From: Marinibacterium anthonyi
GTDB taxonomy: Bacteria > Pseudomonadota > Alphaproteobacteria > Rhodobacterales > Rhodobacteraceae
Length of the DNA stretch: 64,000 bases
Direction: 5' to 3'
Assembly: GCA_003217735.2 (NCBI GenBank)
Contig: CP031592.1
Span: forward strand, 39,855-103,854
Under the pieces are notes generated by a model. It was not told the origin of the DNA. It was given only the letters and a program-made list of their open reading frames with translations, and made no database searches. Positions 34,934 through 44,092 of this stretch are shown here, piece after piece (positions within the stretch are counted from its first letter, which is position 1; the number at the start of each line of letters is the position of its first letter). The position numbers and the translations under genes were made by a program.

Positions 34934-36041
34934 CCTGCGCCAGATGATCCGGGCCCTGCCCCTTGTCTTCGGATCCGTCACGGCCGGCAGTACGGGCCTG
35001 GCCCAGGGCGTGCCGGTCATCGATGCGGGCAACCTGACACGGTCGATGGCGCTTGTGGACGCCTGGGCGCAGGACCTTGTCCGGCAGACGGAAAAGCTCG
35101 GTGCCCGGGCGGACCAGGGCGATCTCTACCAGGAGCAGCTCGACGCCTATGCCCGGTTCCTGGAGCAGGCGACCGGTTCGACCGATGTCTCGGGCTTCGA
35201 GGCCGGTGTCGGCGTTCCGTCTGCCGCCAGCACCTATCCTGTGACCGAAGACAGCGACGCCGCCCGCCGCCTCTTTGGCGACGGGGCGGATGTCGAACAG
35301 ATGATCGTCACCACGGCCGCGCGCTATACGGGCCATGCCGGGGTGGCCGCGACCGGGCTCACGCCGCTGACCTGGCGCATCCTCTTCCAGTCGCTCATCA
35401 AGCAGGAGAGCCGGTTCAACAATGCGGCCGTCTCCCCTGTCGGCGCCATGGGCTTCTGTCAGCTCATGCCGGGCACGGCCGCCGATCTCGGGGTCGATCC
35501 GCGCGATCCCTGGCAGAACCTTGATGGCGGGGCCCGCTATCTGCTCGCCCAGCTCGCCCGCTTCGGGCGCATCGATCATGCGCTCGCCGCCTATAATGCC
35601 GGGCCCGGCCGGGTGATCGAATATGGTGGCATACCGCCCTTCACCGAGACCCGGAATTACGTCCGGCGGATCCATGGCTATTACCAGGACTACCTTGGAA
35701 CCATCACCGGCAAGGACCAGCTCGGCACGCTGGCCGGTATCGATGGGGCCTCGGCCCAATGGGGCAACTGGGCGGATGCCTCGATGATCTATGCAGATGA
35801 GGCCGCCGCCCGCATCGATCAGGCGATGGAGCGGATCCACGGGCTTCTCCAGCAGGCAGATCCGGTCTCCGACAAGGAGGCCGTCGATCTCAACACTTAC
35901 ATGCTGGCCGAGCGCGCCCGCCTCATGGCGCTCACCCTGCGCCTGCGGGCCGCACGCGTGAAGGTCGAGGCGGCCCATGGCCTGACCGACACGGCCGATG
36001 CGCTGCAACATGACACCTTCTGGGAGTATTCCGATGGTTGA
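34923..36041 (+). CDS. VirB5-like protein with an embedded lytic transglycosylase domain
   Basis: 372 residues. The N-terminal part after the signal peptide (AQGVPVIDAGNLTRSMALV) and the C-terminal part (VDLNTYMLAERARLMALTLRL ... TFWEYSDG) resemble the two ends of the VirB5 protein encoded next (AQGVPVIDSSNLAQN and VDLNTRMAAETNFMLGQMWRL ... SFFDYSG). Between them, at about residues 125-260, is a full SLT domain: FQSLIKQESRFNNAAVSPVG (catalytic Glu), AMGFCQLMPGTAADLGVD and ALAAYNAGPG. It looks like a VirB5 scaffold carrying an enzyme that cuts peptidoglycan. It overlaps the lipoprotein gene by 11 bases and virB5 by eight. Confidence 0.8.
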   Translation: MASDLRQMIRALPLVFGSVTAGSTGLAQGVPVIDAGNLTRSMALVDAWAQDLVRQTEKLGARADQGDLYQEQLDAYARFLEQATGSTDVSGFEAGVGVPSAASTYPVTEDSDAARRLFGDGADVEQMIVTTAARYTGHAGVAATGLTPLTWRILFQSLIKQESRFNNAAVSPVGAMGFCQLMPGTAADLGVDPRDPWQNLDGGARYLLAQLARFGRIDHALAAYNAGPGRVIEYGGIPPFTETRNYVRRIHGYYQDYLGTITGKDQLGTLAGIDGASAQWGNWADASMIYADEAAARIDQAMERIHGLLQQADPVSDKEAVDLNTYMLAERARLMALTLRLRAARVKVEAAHGLTDTADALQHDTFWEYSDG

Positions 36042-36855
36042 TCCGACATGGTCCCGCCCCGCCTTTGTTACCGCCCTTCTGGCCGGTATGGCAATCACCG
36101 CCCTGCCCGGTGCCTTGCGCGCGCAAGGTGTGCCGGTCATCGACAGCTCCAACCTCGCCCAGAACATCGAACAGCTGCAATCCGCCCTGCGCGACGCGGA
36201 GAACCAGATCGAACAGATCGAACAGCTCAAGCGCCAGATCGAGCTGCAGATCGATCAGATCACCAATCTGGAGTTCATCAGCGGCGCGCTCTCGGGGCTC
36301 AACGACATCTCCGATCTCTACAATTCCGCGGAGGACCTGCGCGACCGGGCCGCCAAGATCACCGACCTCGGCGGTTTTGCCGACGCGCTGGCGCTGGGGG
36401 ATTTTGACGCGCTGATGGACACGCTGCTCGACGACGAGGTGACCATGGGCGAGAAACACGCGGCCGAGGCCATGCGCGACACGCTCGAGATGGCCGGTCT
36501 GACCTCCGAGCGGCTGGGAGAGCTCTCCTCCTCGGAAAACCCTCAAGACAACATGATTGCCCGGACCGCCGGCACCAGCGCCACGGCGATCGCCGCGGCA
36601 CAGATTTCCTACGAGGAGGCGGAGGCCAGTCTGGAGCGGATCAACGGTCTGGTGGGCGAGATCGCCAGCCAGGACACGCTGAAGGAAAGCGTCGATCTGA
36701 ACACCCGCATGGCAGCCGAGACCAACTTCATGCTGGGGCAGATGTGGCGGCTCAATGCCGCCGCTGGCCTGGCCCAGGGACAGACCGGCGTGAACTGGGC
36801 GGCCGAGCAGGCGAAGGAGCGCAGCTTCTTCGACTATTCCGGCACCTCCGACTGA
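36034..36855 (+). CDS. virB5: VirB5/TrbJ-like minor pilin protein
   Basis: 273 residues from ATG 36034. A signal peptide ends near ALRAQG, then the mature part is almost entirely helical, with an N-terminal coiled coil (NIEQLQSALRDAENQIEQIEQLKRQIEL) and a second helical region ending in the VDLNTRMAAETN motif. VirB5/TrbJ proteins sit at the pilus tip or in the periplasm and help contact recipients. It overlaps the preceding chimera by eight bases. Confidence 0.82.
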   Translation: MVDPTWSRPAFVTALLAGMAITALPGALRAQGVPVIDSSNLAQNIEQLQSALRDAENQIEQIEQLKRQIELQIDQITNLEFISGALSGLNDISDLYNSAEDLRDRAAKITDLGGFADALALGDFDALMDTLLDDEVTMGEKHAAEAMRDTLEMAGLTSERLGELSSSENPQDNMIARTAGTSATAIAAAQISYEEAEASLERINGLVGEIASQDTLKESVDLNTRMAAETNFMLGQMWRLNAAAGLAQGQTGVNWAAEQAKERSFFDYSGTSD

Positions 36856-36886
36856 TCGGCCGGGCATGCAGGAAGGAGACCGGACA

Positions 36887-37396
36887 ATGTGGAAGACATG
36901 GGCCTGCGCCATTGGGATGGCGAGCCTCGCGCTGACATCTCCAGCCGCAGCCGCGGATTACTCTGCGGCGAGCGCCGAGGCACTGACCGAGGCGGCAATT
37001 GCCGCCGTCGGCAACGAGGACAGGCGTGATCTCCTGGCCATCCTCCAGGAAATGCAGCGCCGGCAGATGTATTTTTTCAGGACCGGCGACACCGCGCTCT
37101 GCAGGCGGGATGCGCCGAAGGTCGGAATTCTCGCGAGCAATATCCTCGACTGGGGCAAGGCCCGGCAGGCGTATTTTACCTACAACCAGATGCAGCGCCT
37201 CAAGGAGCAGAGCTGCGACTGCCCGCAGAAGGCCCGCTCCTTTGATGCGTTCTCCGAAGACCTGCTCGGGGTGGCTCCGGAGGAGATCGGGGAGGCCGAG
37301 ATGAGCGTGTTGCGGACATTCGTAGAAGAGCACAAGTACGACGTTTTTGTCGCCTACGACGAGTTCTTCAATTCCAACTGTCGGCAAAACCCCTGA
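36887..37396 (+). CDS. Exported accessory protein between virB5 and virB6
   Basis: 169 residues starting MWKTWACAIGMASLALTSPAAAA, a signal peptide; a GGAAGGAG site precedes the ATG. The mature protein is helical with several Cys (ALCRRDAP, QSCDCPQ, NSNCRQNP). The start at 36887 was preferred to an upstream 36866 for its ribosome site. It ends in a TGATG junction with virB6. The family was not recognised. The operon position suggests a periplasmic accessory or an entry-exclusion-like role, as genes in this slot (for example eex) often have. Confidence 0.6.
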   Translation: MWKTWACAIGMASLALTSPAAAADYSAASAEALTEAAIAAVGNEDRRDLLAILQEMQRRQMYFFRTGDTALCRRDAPKVGILASNILDWGKARQAYFTYNQMQRLKEQSCDCPQKARSFDAFSEDLLGVAPEEIGEAEMSVLRTFVEEHKYDVFVAYDEFFNSNCRQNP

Positions 37397-38421
37397 TGGC
37401 CGTCATTGCGGACGTTCTTGGGGCCGTCGATGCAACGACAAGCGCCGTTGGCGGCAACGCGTTTGCGGACGTGGCGACGGCGGTTATCCCGGTGTTCCGC
37501 ATCGGCGCGGTGCTCGCGGTAGCGCTGACCGGCGTGAACCTGGCTATCCAGGCCATCCCCATGACGCTGCGCAACGGGTTGAGCCTGATAGTTCGGATCG
37601 CGGTCGTCTGGATTTTTCTGTCGTCCTACACCAACTTCGACGCCGTCTATGCCGCAATCACAGAAGCTCCGAGCCGCCTTGGTGGAACAGTCCTGGAAGC
37701 CGTTACGGGCTCGGCCGCAACAGATCTCTACGAAGGCCTCGACGATCTTTATGTCCGGGCACTGGCACTTGGCCAGGCCGTCTCCGAGAATGGCTCTTAC
37801 ATCTCCGGCGCCTTGACGAGCCTCGCGCTTTTCATCGTGGCTGCCCTCATGGCAACGATCTCGATCATCGTCATCTGCGCGGCCAAGCTCATGATTGCCG
37901 TCCTGATCATCGTTGGGCCGCTGGCGATCGTTTCGACGCTCTTCAAGCCGGCCACCGCTCTCTTCGAGGCCTGGGCGAAGCTGGCGCTCGGCTTCGCATT
38001 TGTGCCCCTCCTGACCGCGGCGATGGCAGGGTTTACCATCGCCGTGAGTGAGGTGATCGCCACCGACATCCGGAACGCATCGACCATCGGTGACGTGATC
38101 GGCTTTGTCGTGGTGATGATGCTGGGCACCGGCCTGATGCTCATGGTCCCGACCCTGGCCCAGTCGCTCGCCCAGACCTCGATCGGCATCGGCGGTGTCG
38201 CCTCCAGTACCTACGCCCAGGCGCGCACGATCGCGCGCGGCGCCGGCGCCGGCACGCGCGGGGCCTACGAGGGGGTCACCGGGGCCGGCAAGACCACACC
38301 TTACGCCTATGCCGGCAGCAGCAATGAGCGGCGCACGGGCCGGGCCATCGGCACCAATGCGGCCGCGGCGGTCCGGCTTGCCGTCGCCCTCGCCCAGAAA
38401 TCCGCCGGACAGCGCAAGTGA
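37396..38421 (+). CDS. virB6: VirB6/TrbL membrane channel protein
   Basis: 341 residues with five or more membrane segments (about 25-50, 60-80, 145-175, 180-200 and 235-260), plus an Ala/Gly-rich, Arg-containing C-terminal tail. This is the VirB6/TrbL layout. It forms part of the inner-membrane channel. It starts in the TGATG overlap with the exported accessory gene, and the virB8 GTG overlaps its stop. Confidence 0.88.
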   Translation: MAVIADVLGAVDATTSAVGGNAFADVATAVIPVFRIGAVLAVALTGVNLAIQAIPMTLRNGLSLIVRIAVVWIFLSSYTNFDAVYAAITEAPSRLGGTVLEAVTGSAATDLYEGLDDLYVRALALGQAVSENGSYISGALTSLALFIVAALMATISIIVICAAKLMIAVLIIVGPLAIVSTLFKPATALFEAWAKLALGFAFVPLLTAAMAGFTIAVSEVIATDIRNASTIGDVIGFVVVMMLGTGLMLMVPTLAQSLAQTSIGIGGVASSTYAQARTIARGAGAGTRGAYEGVTGAGKTTPYAYAGSSNERRTGRAIGTNAAAAVRLAVALAQKSAGQRK

Positions 38422-39095
38422 CACTTCCCGAAACGGAGGCCCGAATGGCTGAGCATGGCTTCGATATTGACCTCATCATGGCCCCGCGCCGCAGCGAGAA
38501 GCGGGCCTGGATCGTCGCTGCGACCTCCTCGACGCTGACCCTCCTTCTCGGGATTGCGATCCTGGTGATGATGCCGCTCAGGGAAACGGAAGTGTTCACC
38601 GTCCTCGTCGACCGCGAAACCGGTGCCGCCGAGCGGATCATGCAGGTGGCGCCCACCGGCATCTCGGACGAGCGCGCCATCCGCGAGGCCCTGTTGGTGG
38701 CCTATCTCTCGGACCGGGAATCCTATCTCCCTGCAGGGATCCAGCCCCGGCTCGAAAGTGTCCTGCGCCGTTCCGCGGGGCCGGCCCGCAGCACGCTTCT
38801 GGCCCTCTGGTCGAACGACAGTACCAATGCCGATTATCCGCCCCGGCTCTACGGGGACGGCGCCGAGGTCAGCGTGCGTGTTCGCACCATCACCTTCCTG
38901 GAACCGGACGTGGCCCAGGTCCGCTACGAGAAGACCCTGCGTCAGCCACACCAGAAGCCCGTGACCCGACCCTTCGTCGCCACGATCGGGTTCGACTTCG
39001 CGCCGCGCAAGGAACGCGCACTCGAACGGGTCTGGGAAAACCCCCTGGGCTTCACCGTCGAGACCTTCCACGTCGCCCCCGAAACCCTGGAGTGA
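38418..39095 (+). CDS. virB8: VirB8 scaffold protein
   Basis: 225 residues from a GTG overlapping the virB6 stop (GTGA). A short cytoplasmic N terminus (RRSEKRAWIVAAT) is followed by one membrane helix (about 29-52) and a periplasmic domain of mixed alpha/beta type with the VSVRVRTITFLEPDVAQVRYEKTL and FDFAPRKER segments. VirB8 is a periplasmic assembly factor. Confidence 0.85.
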   Translation: MTLPETEARMAEHGFDIDLIMAPRRSEKRAWIVAATSSTLTLLLGIAILVMMPLRETEVFTVLVDRETGAAERIMQVAPTGISDERAIREALLVAYLSDRESYLPAGIQPRLESVLRRSAGPARSTLLALWSNDSTNADYPPRLYGDGAEVSVRVRTITFLEPDVAQVRYEKTLRQPHQKPVTRPFVATIGFDFAPRKERALERVWENPLGFTVETFHVAPETLE

Positions 39096-39098
39096 TCC

Positions 39099-39827
39099 AT
39101 GAAACCGCTGCCGCTCCTCCTCACCGCACTGCTCTGCACCCCCCTGCCCGTACTCGCCGAGCGCCGGCCCGCCCCCATGGGCCAGGACGCCCGCGTCCGC
39201 GCGGTGTGGTACAGCGCCTCGGACGTGATCCGGGTCGATACCAACCTTCGCGTGAACTCGGCCATCGAACTGGGTCGTGGCGAGCGCATCGAACAGGTGC
39301 TGCTCGGGGATTCCGAGGCCTTCGAGGTCGAGGTCCTGTCGAACCGCAACACGGTTTCGATCAAGCCGGTGATCGCCGGCGCCACCAGCAACATGACCAT
39401 CTACACCTCCCGGCGCGCCATCGCCTTCGCGCTGACCGAAGGGCACTCGCAGACGCCGACCTATCGGGTTGCCTTGCGCTATGCGGACGCCTCACCGAAG
39501 GCCCCGGACCGCCCGGCTGGCCAGCGGGACACCGGCTTCGAATATTCCGGCTCGGGGCGCGGACGCCCGCTTTCGGTCTGGAGCGACGGGCGTGCAACCT
39601 TCTTCGAGTTCCGCACCGGCGTGCGGCCGAGCATCTTCGCCGTCGATGGCCAAGGCTACGAGCTCAGCGTCAACTCCCAGACCCGCGGCACAATCGTTCG
39701 CGTGCCGGGCACTTTCGAGAGCTTCACCATCCGCCTCGACGACGAGGTGATCTGCATCCGGCATGTCGAGGGTGGCGTCACCGTCCAGCCTGCGATCCTG
39801 GCCCTGCTGTCCGCGAAGGAGTTCTGA
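39099..39827 (+). CDS. virB9: VirB9 outer-membrane-complex protein
   Basis: 242 residues with a signal peptide ending PVLAE. The N-terminal domain has VWYSASDVIRVDTNLRVNSAIEL and GERIEQVLLGDS, and the C-terminal CagX-like domain has RPSIFAVDGQGYELSVNS. It pairs with the small lipoprotein and VirB10 in the outer-membrane core complex. It starts three bases after virB8. Confidence 0.88.
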   Translation: MKPLPLLLTALLCTPLPVLAERRPAPMGQDARVRAVWYSASDVIRVDTNLRVNSAIELGRGERIEQVLLGDSEAFEVEVLSNRNTVSIKPVIAGATSNMTIYTSRRAIAFALTEGHSQTPTYRVALRYADASPKAPDRPAGQRDTGFEYSGSGRGRPLSVWSDGRATFFEFRTGVRPSIFAVDGQGYELSVNSQTRGTIVRVPGTFESFTIRLDDEVICIRHVEGGVTVQPAILALLSAKEF

Positions 39828-39828
39828 G

Positions 39829-41301
39829 ATGACCGCCGATCCTGAAACGCCGGAAGACAGCGCGGAGACCGGGACCTCGGAGGTCCCGGACAAGGCGTAT
39901 CACGTCGAGCAGCCGACGGCGCGACGTGGCGGAGCTGCCGTGAAAGCGGTCGCGGCGGTCCTTGGGGTCAGCACATTGGCTCTGCTGGCCTATGGCTACA
40001 TGGGTGCGGGCAGGACGGGCGGCGTCGAAACCTCCGAGGTGACCGAGTTCCAGGAGAGCAGCGCCGGCAGCGGTTTTGGCCGGATCGGCTTCCCCCAACC
40101 CGAACCCTCCCAGGCTGAGACCTTCGACTTCTCGCCCCTCCGCACCGAGCTGGAAACCCAGCGCTCCGACCTCGAAGCCCGCAATGACGCCCTGCAGCGC
40201 CAGGTCCGCGAGCTGCAGGACACCCTGGCGGGCCTTTCGAAACGGGCCGAAGACGATGAGAGCGGTCTCGTGGCCGAGCTCACCCGGGCTCTCGAGGAAA
40301 CCCAGGCCCAGAACACGGCCCTGAACGAACAGATGCGGGCAGAAGTCGCGACCCGGATCGACGCGCTCCAGGCCGAGAACGACAGGCGCCTCACCGCGCA
40401 GGCCGACATGCTCCAGACCCTTCAGCGCGAGAACCTTGCCCTGCAGGACCAACTGGCGAGCTCCAACGAGGATGCGCTGACCCGGCAGCAGGAGCAGGCC
40501 CTCGAACAGCGCCTCTCCCAGCAACGCGAAGCCGAACTGGCCGAGCGCCGGCGCATCGCGGCCGAGCAGCTCGAAGCCCGCGTCCGGTCTGCCTCCGTGG
40601 TCTACGATGGCGGCGGGACGTCGGGGACCGCCAACAACGCAGCCGAAACGCCACCAGGCGGTGGATCATCCCGGACCCGCGATGAGGCCATGCGCGCCTT
40701 TGTGACCGATGGTGGTGGCGCCGTTCCCGTCGAGGCCGCCGGCGTGATCGCCAACCCGGCACAGACCATCCTGCAGGGCACCCTCATCCAGGCCACGCTC
40801 GAGAACGCCGTGGACTCGAGCCTGCCCGGTCCGATCAGCGCCATCGTCAACTACCCTGTCTGGTCCTTCGACCAGAGCCAGATCCTCATCCCGTCCGGCT
40901 CCCGGGTGTTCGGCAGCTACAGTTCGGATGTCTCCATCGGCCAGGGCCGCATTCTCGTCGGCTGGACCCGTCTCGTGACACCTGACGGCCAGTCGGTCAC
41001 CCTCTCGGCCTTCGGCGGCGACCAGATGGGCCGCTCGGGCGTGACCGGCCGGGTCGACACACGCTTCGGGACCCGCTTCGGCAACGCGGCCCTGATCTCG
41101 CTGGTTGGCGCCATGCCGACCATCGCGGCGGGCCAGGTCCGCGATGATGCAACTTCCGATGTGATCAGCGACGTCGGCGGCGACTTTTCCAACACGACCA
41201 ACGCCGCCGCTGCGGAATACGCCACCCTGCCTCCGATCATCACGGTCGAGCAGGGCACCGCGATCACCATCATGGTCGATCGCGATCTCGAGTTCTTCTG
41301 A
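39829..41301 (+). CDS. virB10: VirB10 core-complex protein
   Basis: 490 residues from ATG 39829. A cytoplasmic N terminus and one membrane helix (GAAVKAVAAVLGVSTLALLAY, about residue 42) lead into a long coiled-coil spacer (about 105-250). The C-terminal beta-barrel domain has TILQGTLIQATLENAVDSS, ILIPSGSRVFGSY and LVTPDGQSVTL, the VirB10/TrbI signature. It spans both membranes. A TGATG overlap with virB11 follows. Confidence 0.9.
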   Translation: MTADPETPEDSAETGTSEVPDKAYHVEQPTARRGGAAVKAVAAVLGVSTLALLAYGYMGAGRTGGVETSEVTEFQESSAGSGFGRIGFPQPEPSQAETFDFSPLRTELETQRSDLEARNDALQRQVRELQDTLAGLSKRAEDDESGLVAELTRALEETQAQNTALNEQMRAEVATRIDALQAENDRRLTAQADMLQTLQRENLALQDQLASSNEDALTRQQEQALEQRLSQQREAELAERRRIAAEQLEARVRSASVVYDGGGTSGTANNAAETPPGGGSSRTRDEAMRAFVTDGGGAVPVEAAGVIANPAQTILQGTLIQATLENAVDSSLPGPISAIVNYPVWSFDQSQILIPSGSRVFGSYSSDVSIGQGRILVGWTRLVTPDGQSVTLSAFGGDQMGRSGVTGRVDTRFGTRFGNAALISLVGAMPTIAAGQVRDDATSDVISDVGGDFSNTTNAAAAEYATLPPIITVEQGTAITIMVDRDLEFF

Positions 41302-42299
41302 TGACAAAGGCGATACGGGCGTCCTTCCTTGCGAGCTATCTCGCGCCGTTGCATCCCCTGCTGACGGATCCCTCCGTCGTGGAAGTCGCGATCAACCCGG
41401 ATGGGCAGGTCTGGGTCGAATGCCAGGGCGCGGCCCACATGGATCTGGTCTCACGAATCCACGTTGGGCCCCGGCTGGCCGAGGACCTGGCCAACGCCAT
41501 TGCCTCTGACGTCAACGTGCCCCTGTCGGCGAAACGACCCGTGGTCTCCGGCAAGATCGAGGTTACCGGGCATCCGGTTCGTGTGCAGGTCGCCGCCGCC
41601 CCAGCGGTCGAAGCTGCCCCCTCCATCACCTTCCGCCGCTACAGCCAGGACAAGCTGCCCGTCGAGCGCATCTCTCTCCTGCACGGAACCCTGGTCGATC
41701 TCGACCAGCGCCGCCGTGCCCGGGCGCAGGAGGTTCGCGATCTGGCCGGGGCGGGTCGGATCACTGACGCCATGCGCCTCTGCATCGAGGACCGCCTCAA
41801 CATCGTGATCTCCGGCGGCACCTCGACCGGCAAGACCACCTTCGCCCGTGCCCTCCTCGACCTCGTTCATCCCGCCGAACGTCTCATCACCATCGAGGAC
41901 GCCTTCGAACTCTTCCCAGCCCAGGCCAACACCGTTGCCCTGAAATCCGACCGCACGCCCGGCTCCGAGAAATCCCCCTCGAAGCTCCTCGAAGCCTGCC
42001 TCCGCATGCGCCCCGACCGCATCATCCTCGGCGAACTCCGCGGCGCCGAGGCCACGACCTTCCTCGAAGCCCTCAACACCGGCCACGGCGGAAGTCTCAC
42101 CACCATCCACGCCGACACCGCCCTCAAGGCCATCGACCGCCTCGCCATGATGGTCCTCGCCACCGGGCTCAACATGACCTTCGACGACGTCCGAACGTAC
42201 TGCGCGCAGGCCGTCGATGTCGTCATTCAGCTCGGGCGGGTCGACGGGCAGCGCGGGGTGCAGGAGCTCTGGGTGCAGGATGGGGAAACCGAAATCTGA
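41301..42299 (+). CDS. virB11: VirB11 secretion ATPase
   Basis: 332 residues. Walker A is SGGTSTGKTT (about residues 170-179) and the His box is in TGHGGSLTTIHADT. The Asp box is ERLITIEDAFEL. These are the family motifs of VirB11/PilT traffic ATPases. It is the last gene of the virB operon and is followed by about 370 bp without a clear gene. Confidence 0.92.
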   Translation: MTKAIRASFLASYLAPLHPLLTDPSVVEVAINPDGQVWVECQGAAHMDLVSRIHVGPRLAEDLANAIASDVNVPLSAKRPVVSGKIEVTGHPVRVQVAAAPAVEAAPSITFRRYSQDKLPVERISLLHGTLVDLDQRRRARAQEVRDLAGAGRITDAMRLCIEDRLNIVISGGTSTGKTTFARALLDLVHPAERLITIEDAFELFPAQANTVALKSDRTPGSEKSPSKLLEACLRMRPDRIILGELRGAEATTFLEALNTGHGGSLTTIHADTALKAIDRLAMMVLATGLNMTFDDVRTYCAQAVDVVIQLGRVDGQRGVQELWVQDGETEI

Positions 42300-42674
42300 A
42301 AAATGGTTGACCGGAAATTCCGGGGCCAAGGTGAACCAGGTCGGACCCAATTGAACGGCCTACTGCGGCCATTCGTCGACCGCGTGGTCACAGCTGTACA
42401 GCGTCGCCTTACCAGCCATTCATGCGCCGTGCAGCATTTCGGGACTATCGACATCGGTTGAGTGGTAGCCATCATTCTCTCTATCCACTCCTGGAAGCAG
42501 AAGTTCCCAAAGGCTTCGTCATCCAGGTGACCATCGGAAGGCGGAGCCGCTGCAAATTTTGGCCGACGTTCGGGCGGACGCCTCCACGGACACACTGAAC
42601 TTCCAGCATCAATGCGTAATTAGATTGGAATGCGTTCCCTTGTGTTATCTACTTTTGGGAGAAGGTGGTTCTGA
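42300..42674. other. No gene recognised
   Basis: 375 bp after virB11, less GC-rich than the operon. No convincing gene, terminator or repeat was seen. It may be degenerate DNA left by earlier insertions. Confidence 0.5.
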
Positions 42675-42968
42675 ATGTATTCCTACAGATTGCTCAAGCG
42701 CATGGCGCTCATGGTTGGCCATGTCCCGCAGGACGCTGGGCTTGTCATAACTTCGCGGTCGGCAGCAAGCGGCCCCGGTGGGACCTACGTCTCAGCAATC
42801 TGGAGGAAGGGACCGTATGCATTTCAGCCCGTCATTATCTGCGTGCCGAGCACGACCTCAATAGCCGTTGGACCTCCGTGGATAAATGCAGAAGCGGCCG
42901 GCGAGGTTGCTTTGAGGTTTGCCCGCCTCGCTTCGGAAAGCGAGGAGACTTGTGGCGAACGCGGTTGA
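42675..42968 (+). CDS. Hypothetical small protein
   Basis: 97 residues (MYSYRLLKRMALMVGHVPQDAG), with a GAGAAGG site about 11 bases before the ATG. No family was recognised and no membrane segment stands out. It lies alone in an otherwise gene-poor stretch with lower GC than its surroundings, which may point to separate origin. This is a weak call. Confidence 0.3.
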   Translation: MYSYRLLKRMALMVGHVPQDAGLVITSRSAASGPGGTYVSAIWRKGPYAFQPVIICVPSTTSIAVGPPWINAEAAGEVALRFARLASESEETCGERG

Positions 42969-43425
42969 TGCTTAGAGGTCGTTGGCCGATGTCTCTTCGA
43001 ACTTCATCCAACGTGCGCGCCGGTTAAATTGCAGATATCTGGACGATTTTGAGTGTTGAACTGCGGCACTCTAATGGGACGGAGCTTGCGCAACTCCTGC
43101 GGCCCGAATACGACGTTGACCGCCCCATCAAACCCGGCAGGTGCATGCTTTGCCCCATCCTCCTGCTGAAGCGCCCTGCGCGAGCAGGCCGAAAAAGATC
43201 AAGCTGGAGCAGCCCTTGGGCAACGCCTCAGCGGCGAGCTCAATGGATGAAAAGGAACTTGAGGGCGCGCAGCAGACCTTCACTGGTGCACTGCGGGGGT
43301 ATGCAGAAATGGCAAAGGCGAGGCCCAGAGAACGCTGTCGGCTTCCGGCTTTCGGTAACACCTGGCCCAAATTACCGTAAATCCCTGAAGGTCGGGCTGA
43401 CCAGACCGCCAGAAAGGGCTGCCCT
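42969..43425. other. No gene recognised
   Basis: 457 bp between a possible small gene and the toxin-antitoxin pair. Open frames exist on both strands but have low-complexity translations typical of shadows. Confidence 0.5.
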
Positions 43426-43770
43426 CTATTCCGCCAGATCGTCGAGCGTGACGTCGAGGGCACTCGCCAAGGCGCGCAGTGTTGTGACCGAACCTTGTTT
43501 GCGACCGGTTTCGATCTCGGTCACCGTAACGCGGTTCACGCCTGCCTTTGCCGCCAGCGCCGCCTGTGTCAGGCCGCGCAAGTCGCGGTAGACGCGCAAG
43601 GCGTTCTCGCCATTCAGCAGGCGATTTACATATTCCGCGGGGACAAGCTCTTCCTCTCCTGCCGCCAGCGCTGCCTTGGCACGGTCATAACTTTGCAAAT
43701 CAGCCAGATCCTCAGCAGCAGCCTGCAGGCGATCATACTCCTCGCGGGGGATCGTCACCATCTCGTTCAT
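43426..43770 (-). CDS. HTH antitoxin (XRE type, with Phd-like N terminus)
   Basis: 114 residues. The N-terminal half (MNEMVTIPREEYDRLQAAAEDLADL) is of the prevent-host-death/antitoxin type. The C-terminal half is a helix-turn-helix of the XRE class (LTQAALAAKAGVNRVTVTEIETGRK). It lies 11 bases downstream of the RelE-like toxin gene. It should bind the toxin and the operator palindromes upstream of the toxin gene, repressing the pair. Confidence 0.85.
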   Translation of the reverse strand: MNEMVTIPREEYDRLQAAAEDLADLQSYDRAKAALAAGEEELVPAEYVNRLLNGENALRVYRDLRGLTQAALAAKAGVNRVTVTEIETGRKQGSVTTLRALASALDVTLDDLAE

Positions 43771-43781
43771 GTCATACCCTT

Positions 43782-44033
43782 TCAGTCATAGATTCCGCCA
43801 CGGGGGCCAATTTCCAGAACAGCCAGGACGTTGCCCTGATCATCCATGATGACGCGCCACTGACCGACCCGTAGCCGAAGTCCCTCCCGCCCCTTCAGGG
43901 ACTTCAAATTATTGGACTGCGATTCCGGATCTTGCGCATAGGCATCGATCTTGGAGCGGATCAGCGTGGCGGTATTTACAGGCATTCGGCGCAGCGCTTT
44001 GATCGCGGCTTTCGTATAGCTGATCTGCTTCAT
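43782..44033 (-). CDS. RelE/ParE-family toxin
   Basis: 83 residues, MKQISYTKAAIKALRRMPVNTA, then LKGREGLRLRVGQWRVIMDDQGNVLAVLEIGPRG. This is the compact RelE fold, with the R-x-R-V-G-x-W-R-V strand. Toxin-first order, followed by an XRE antitoxin, resembles higBA arrangements. It is predicted to be an mRNA-cleaving or growth-arresting toxin that stabilises the plasmid. Confidence 0.85.
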   Translation of the reverse strand: MKQISYTKAAIKALRRMPVNTATLIRSKIDAYAQDPESQSNNLKSLKGREGLRLRVGQWRVIMDDQGNVLAVLEIGPRGGIYD

Positions 44034-44034
44034 G

Positions 44035-44092
44035 ATGTAGCTTTTAGCTACATTTCAGCCGAAGTCAAGCGAAATGTAGCGAAAAGCTACAT
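44035..44092. promoter_or_regulatory. Paired palindromic operators of the toxin-antitoxin operon
   Basis: Two 19-bp palindromes directly upstream of the toxin start: ATGTAGCTTTTAGCTACAT (44035-44053) and ATGTAGCGAAAAGCTACAT (44074-44092). Their starts are 39 bp apart. The position and symmetry suit binding of a dimeric antitoxin or toxin-antitoxin complex for autoregulation. Confidence 0.8.

Noticed and set aside
32502..36230. 1242-codon minus-strand frame opposite virB4 and virB5
   Set aside because: It is the shadow of several plus-strand virB genes with recognised motifs.
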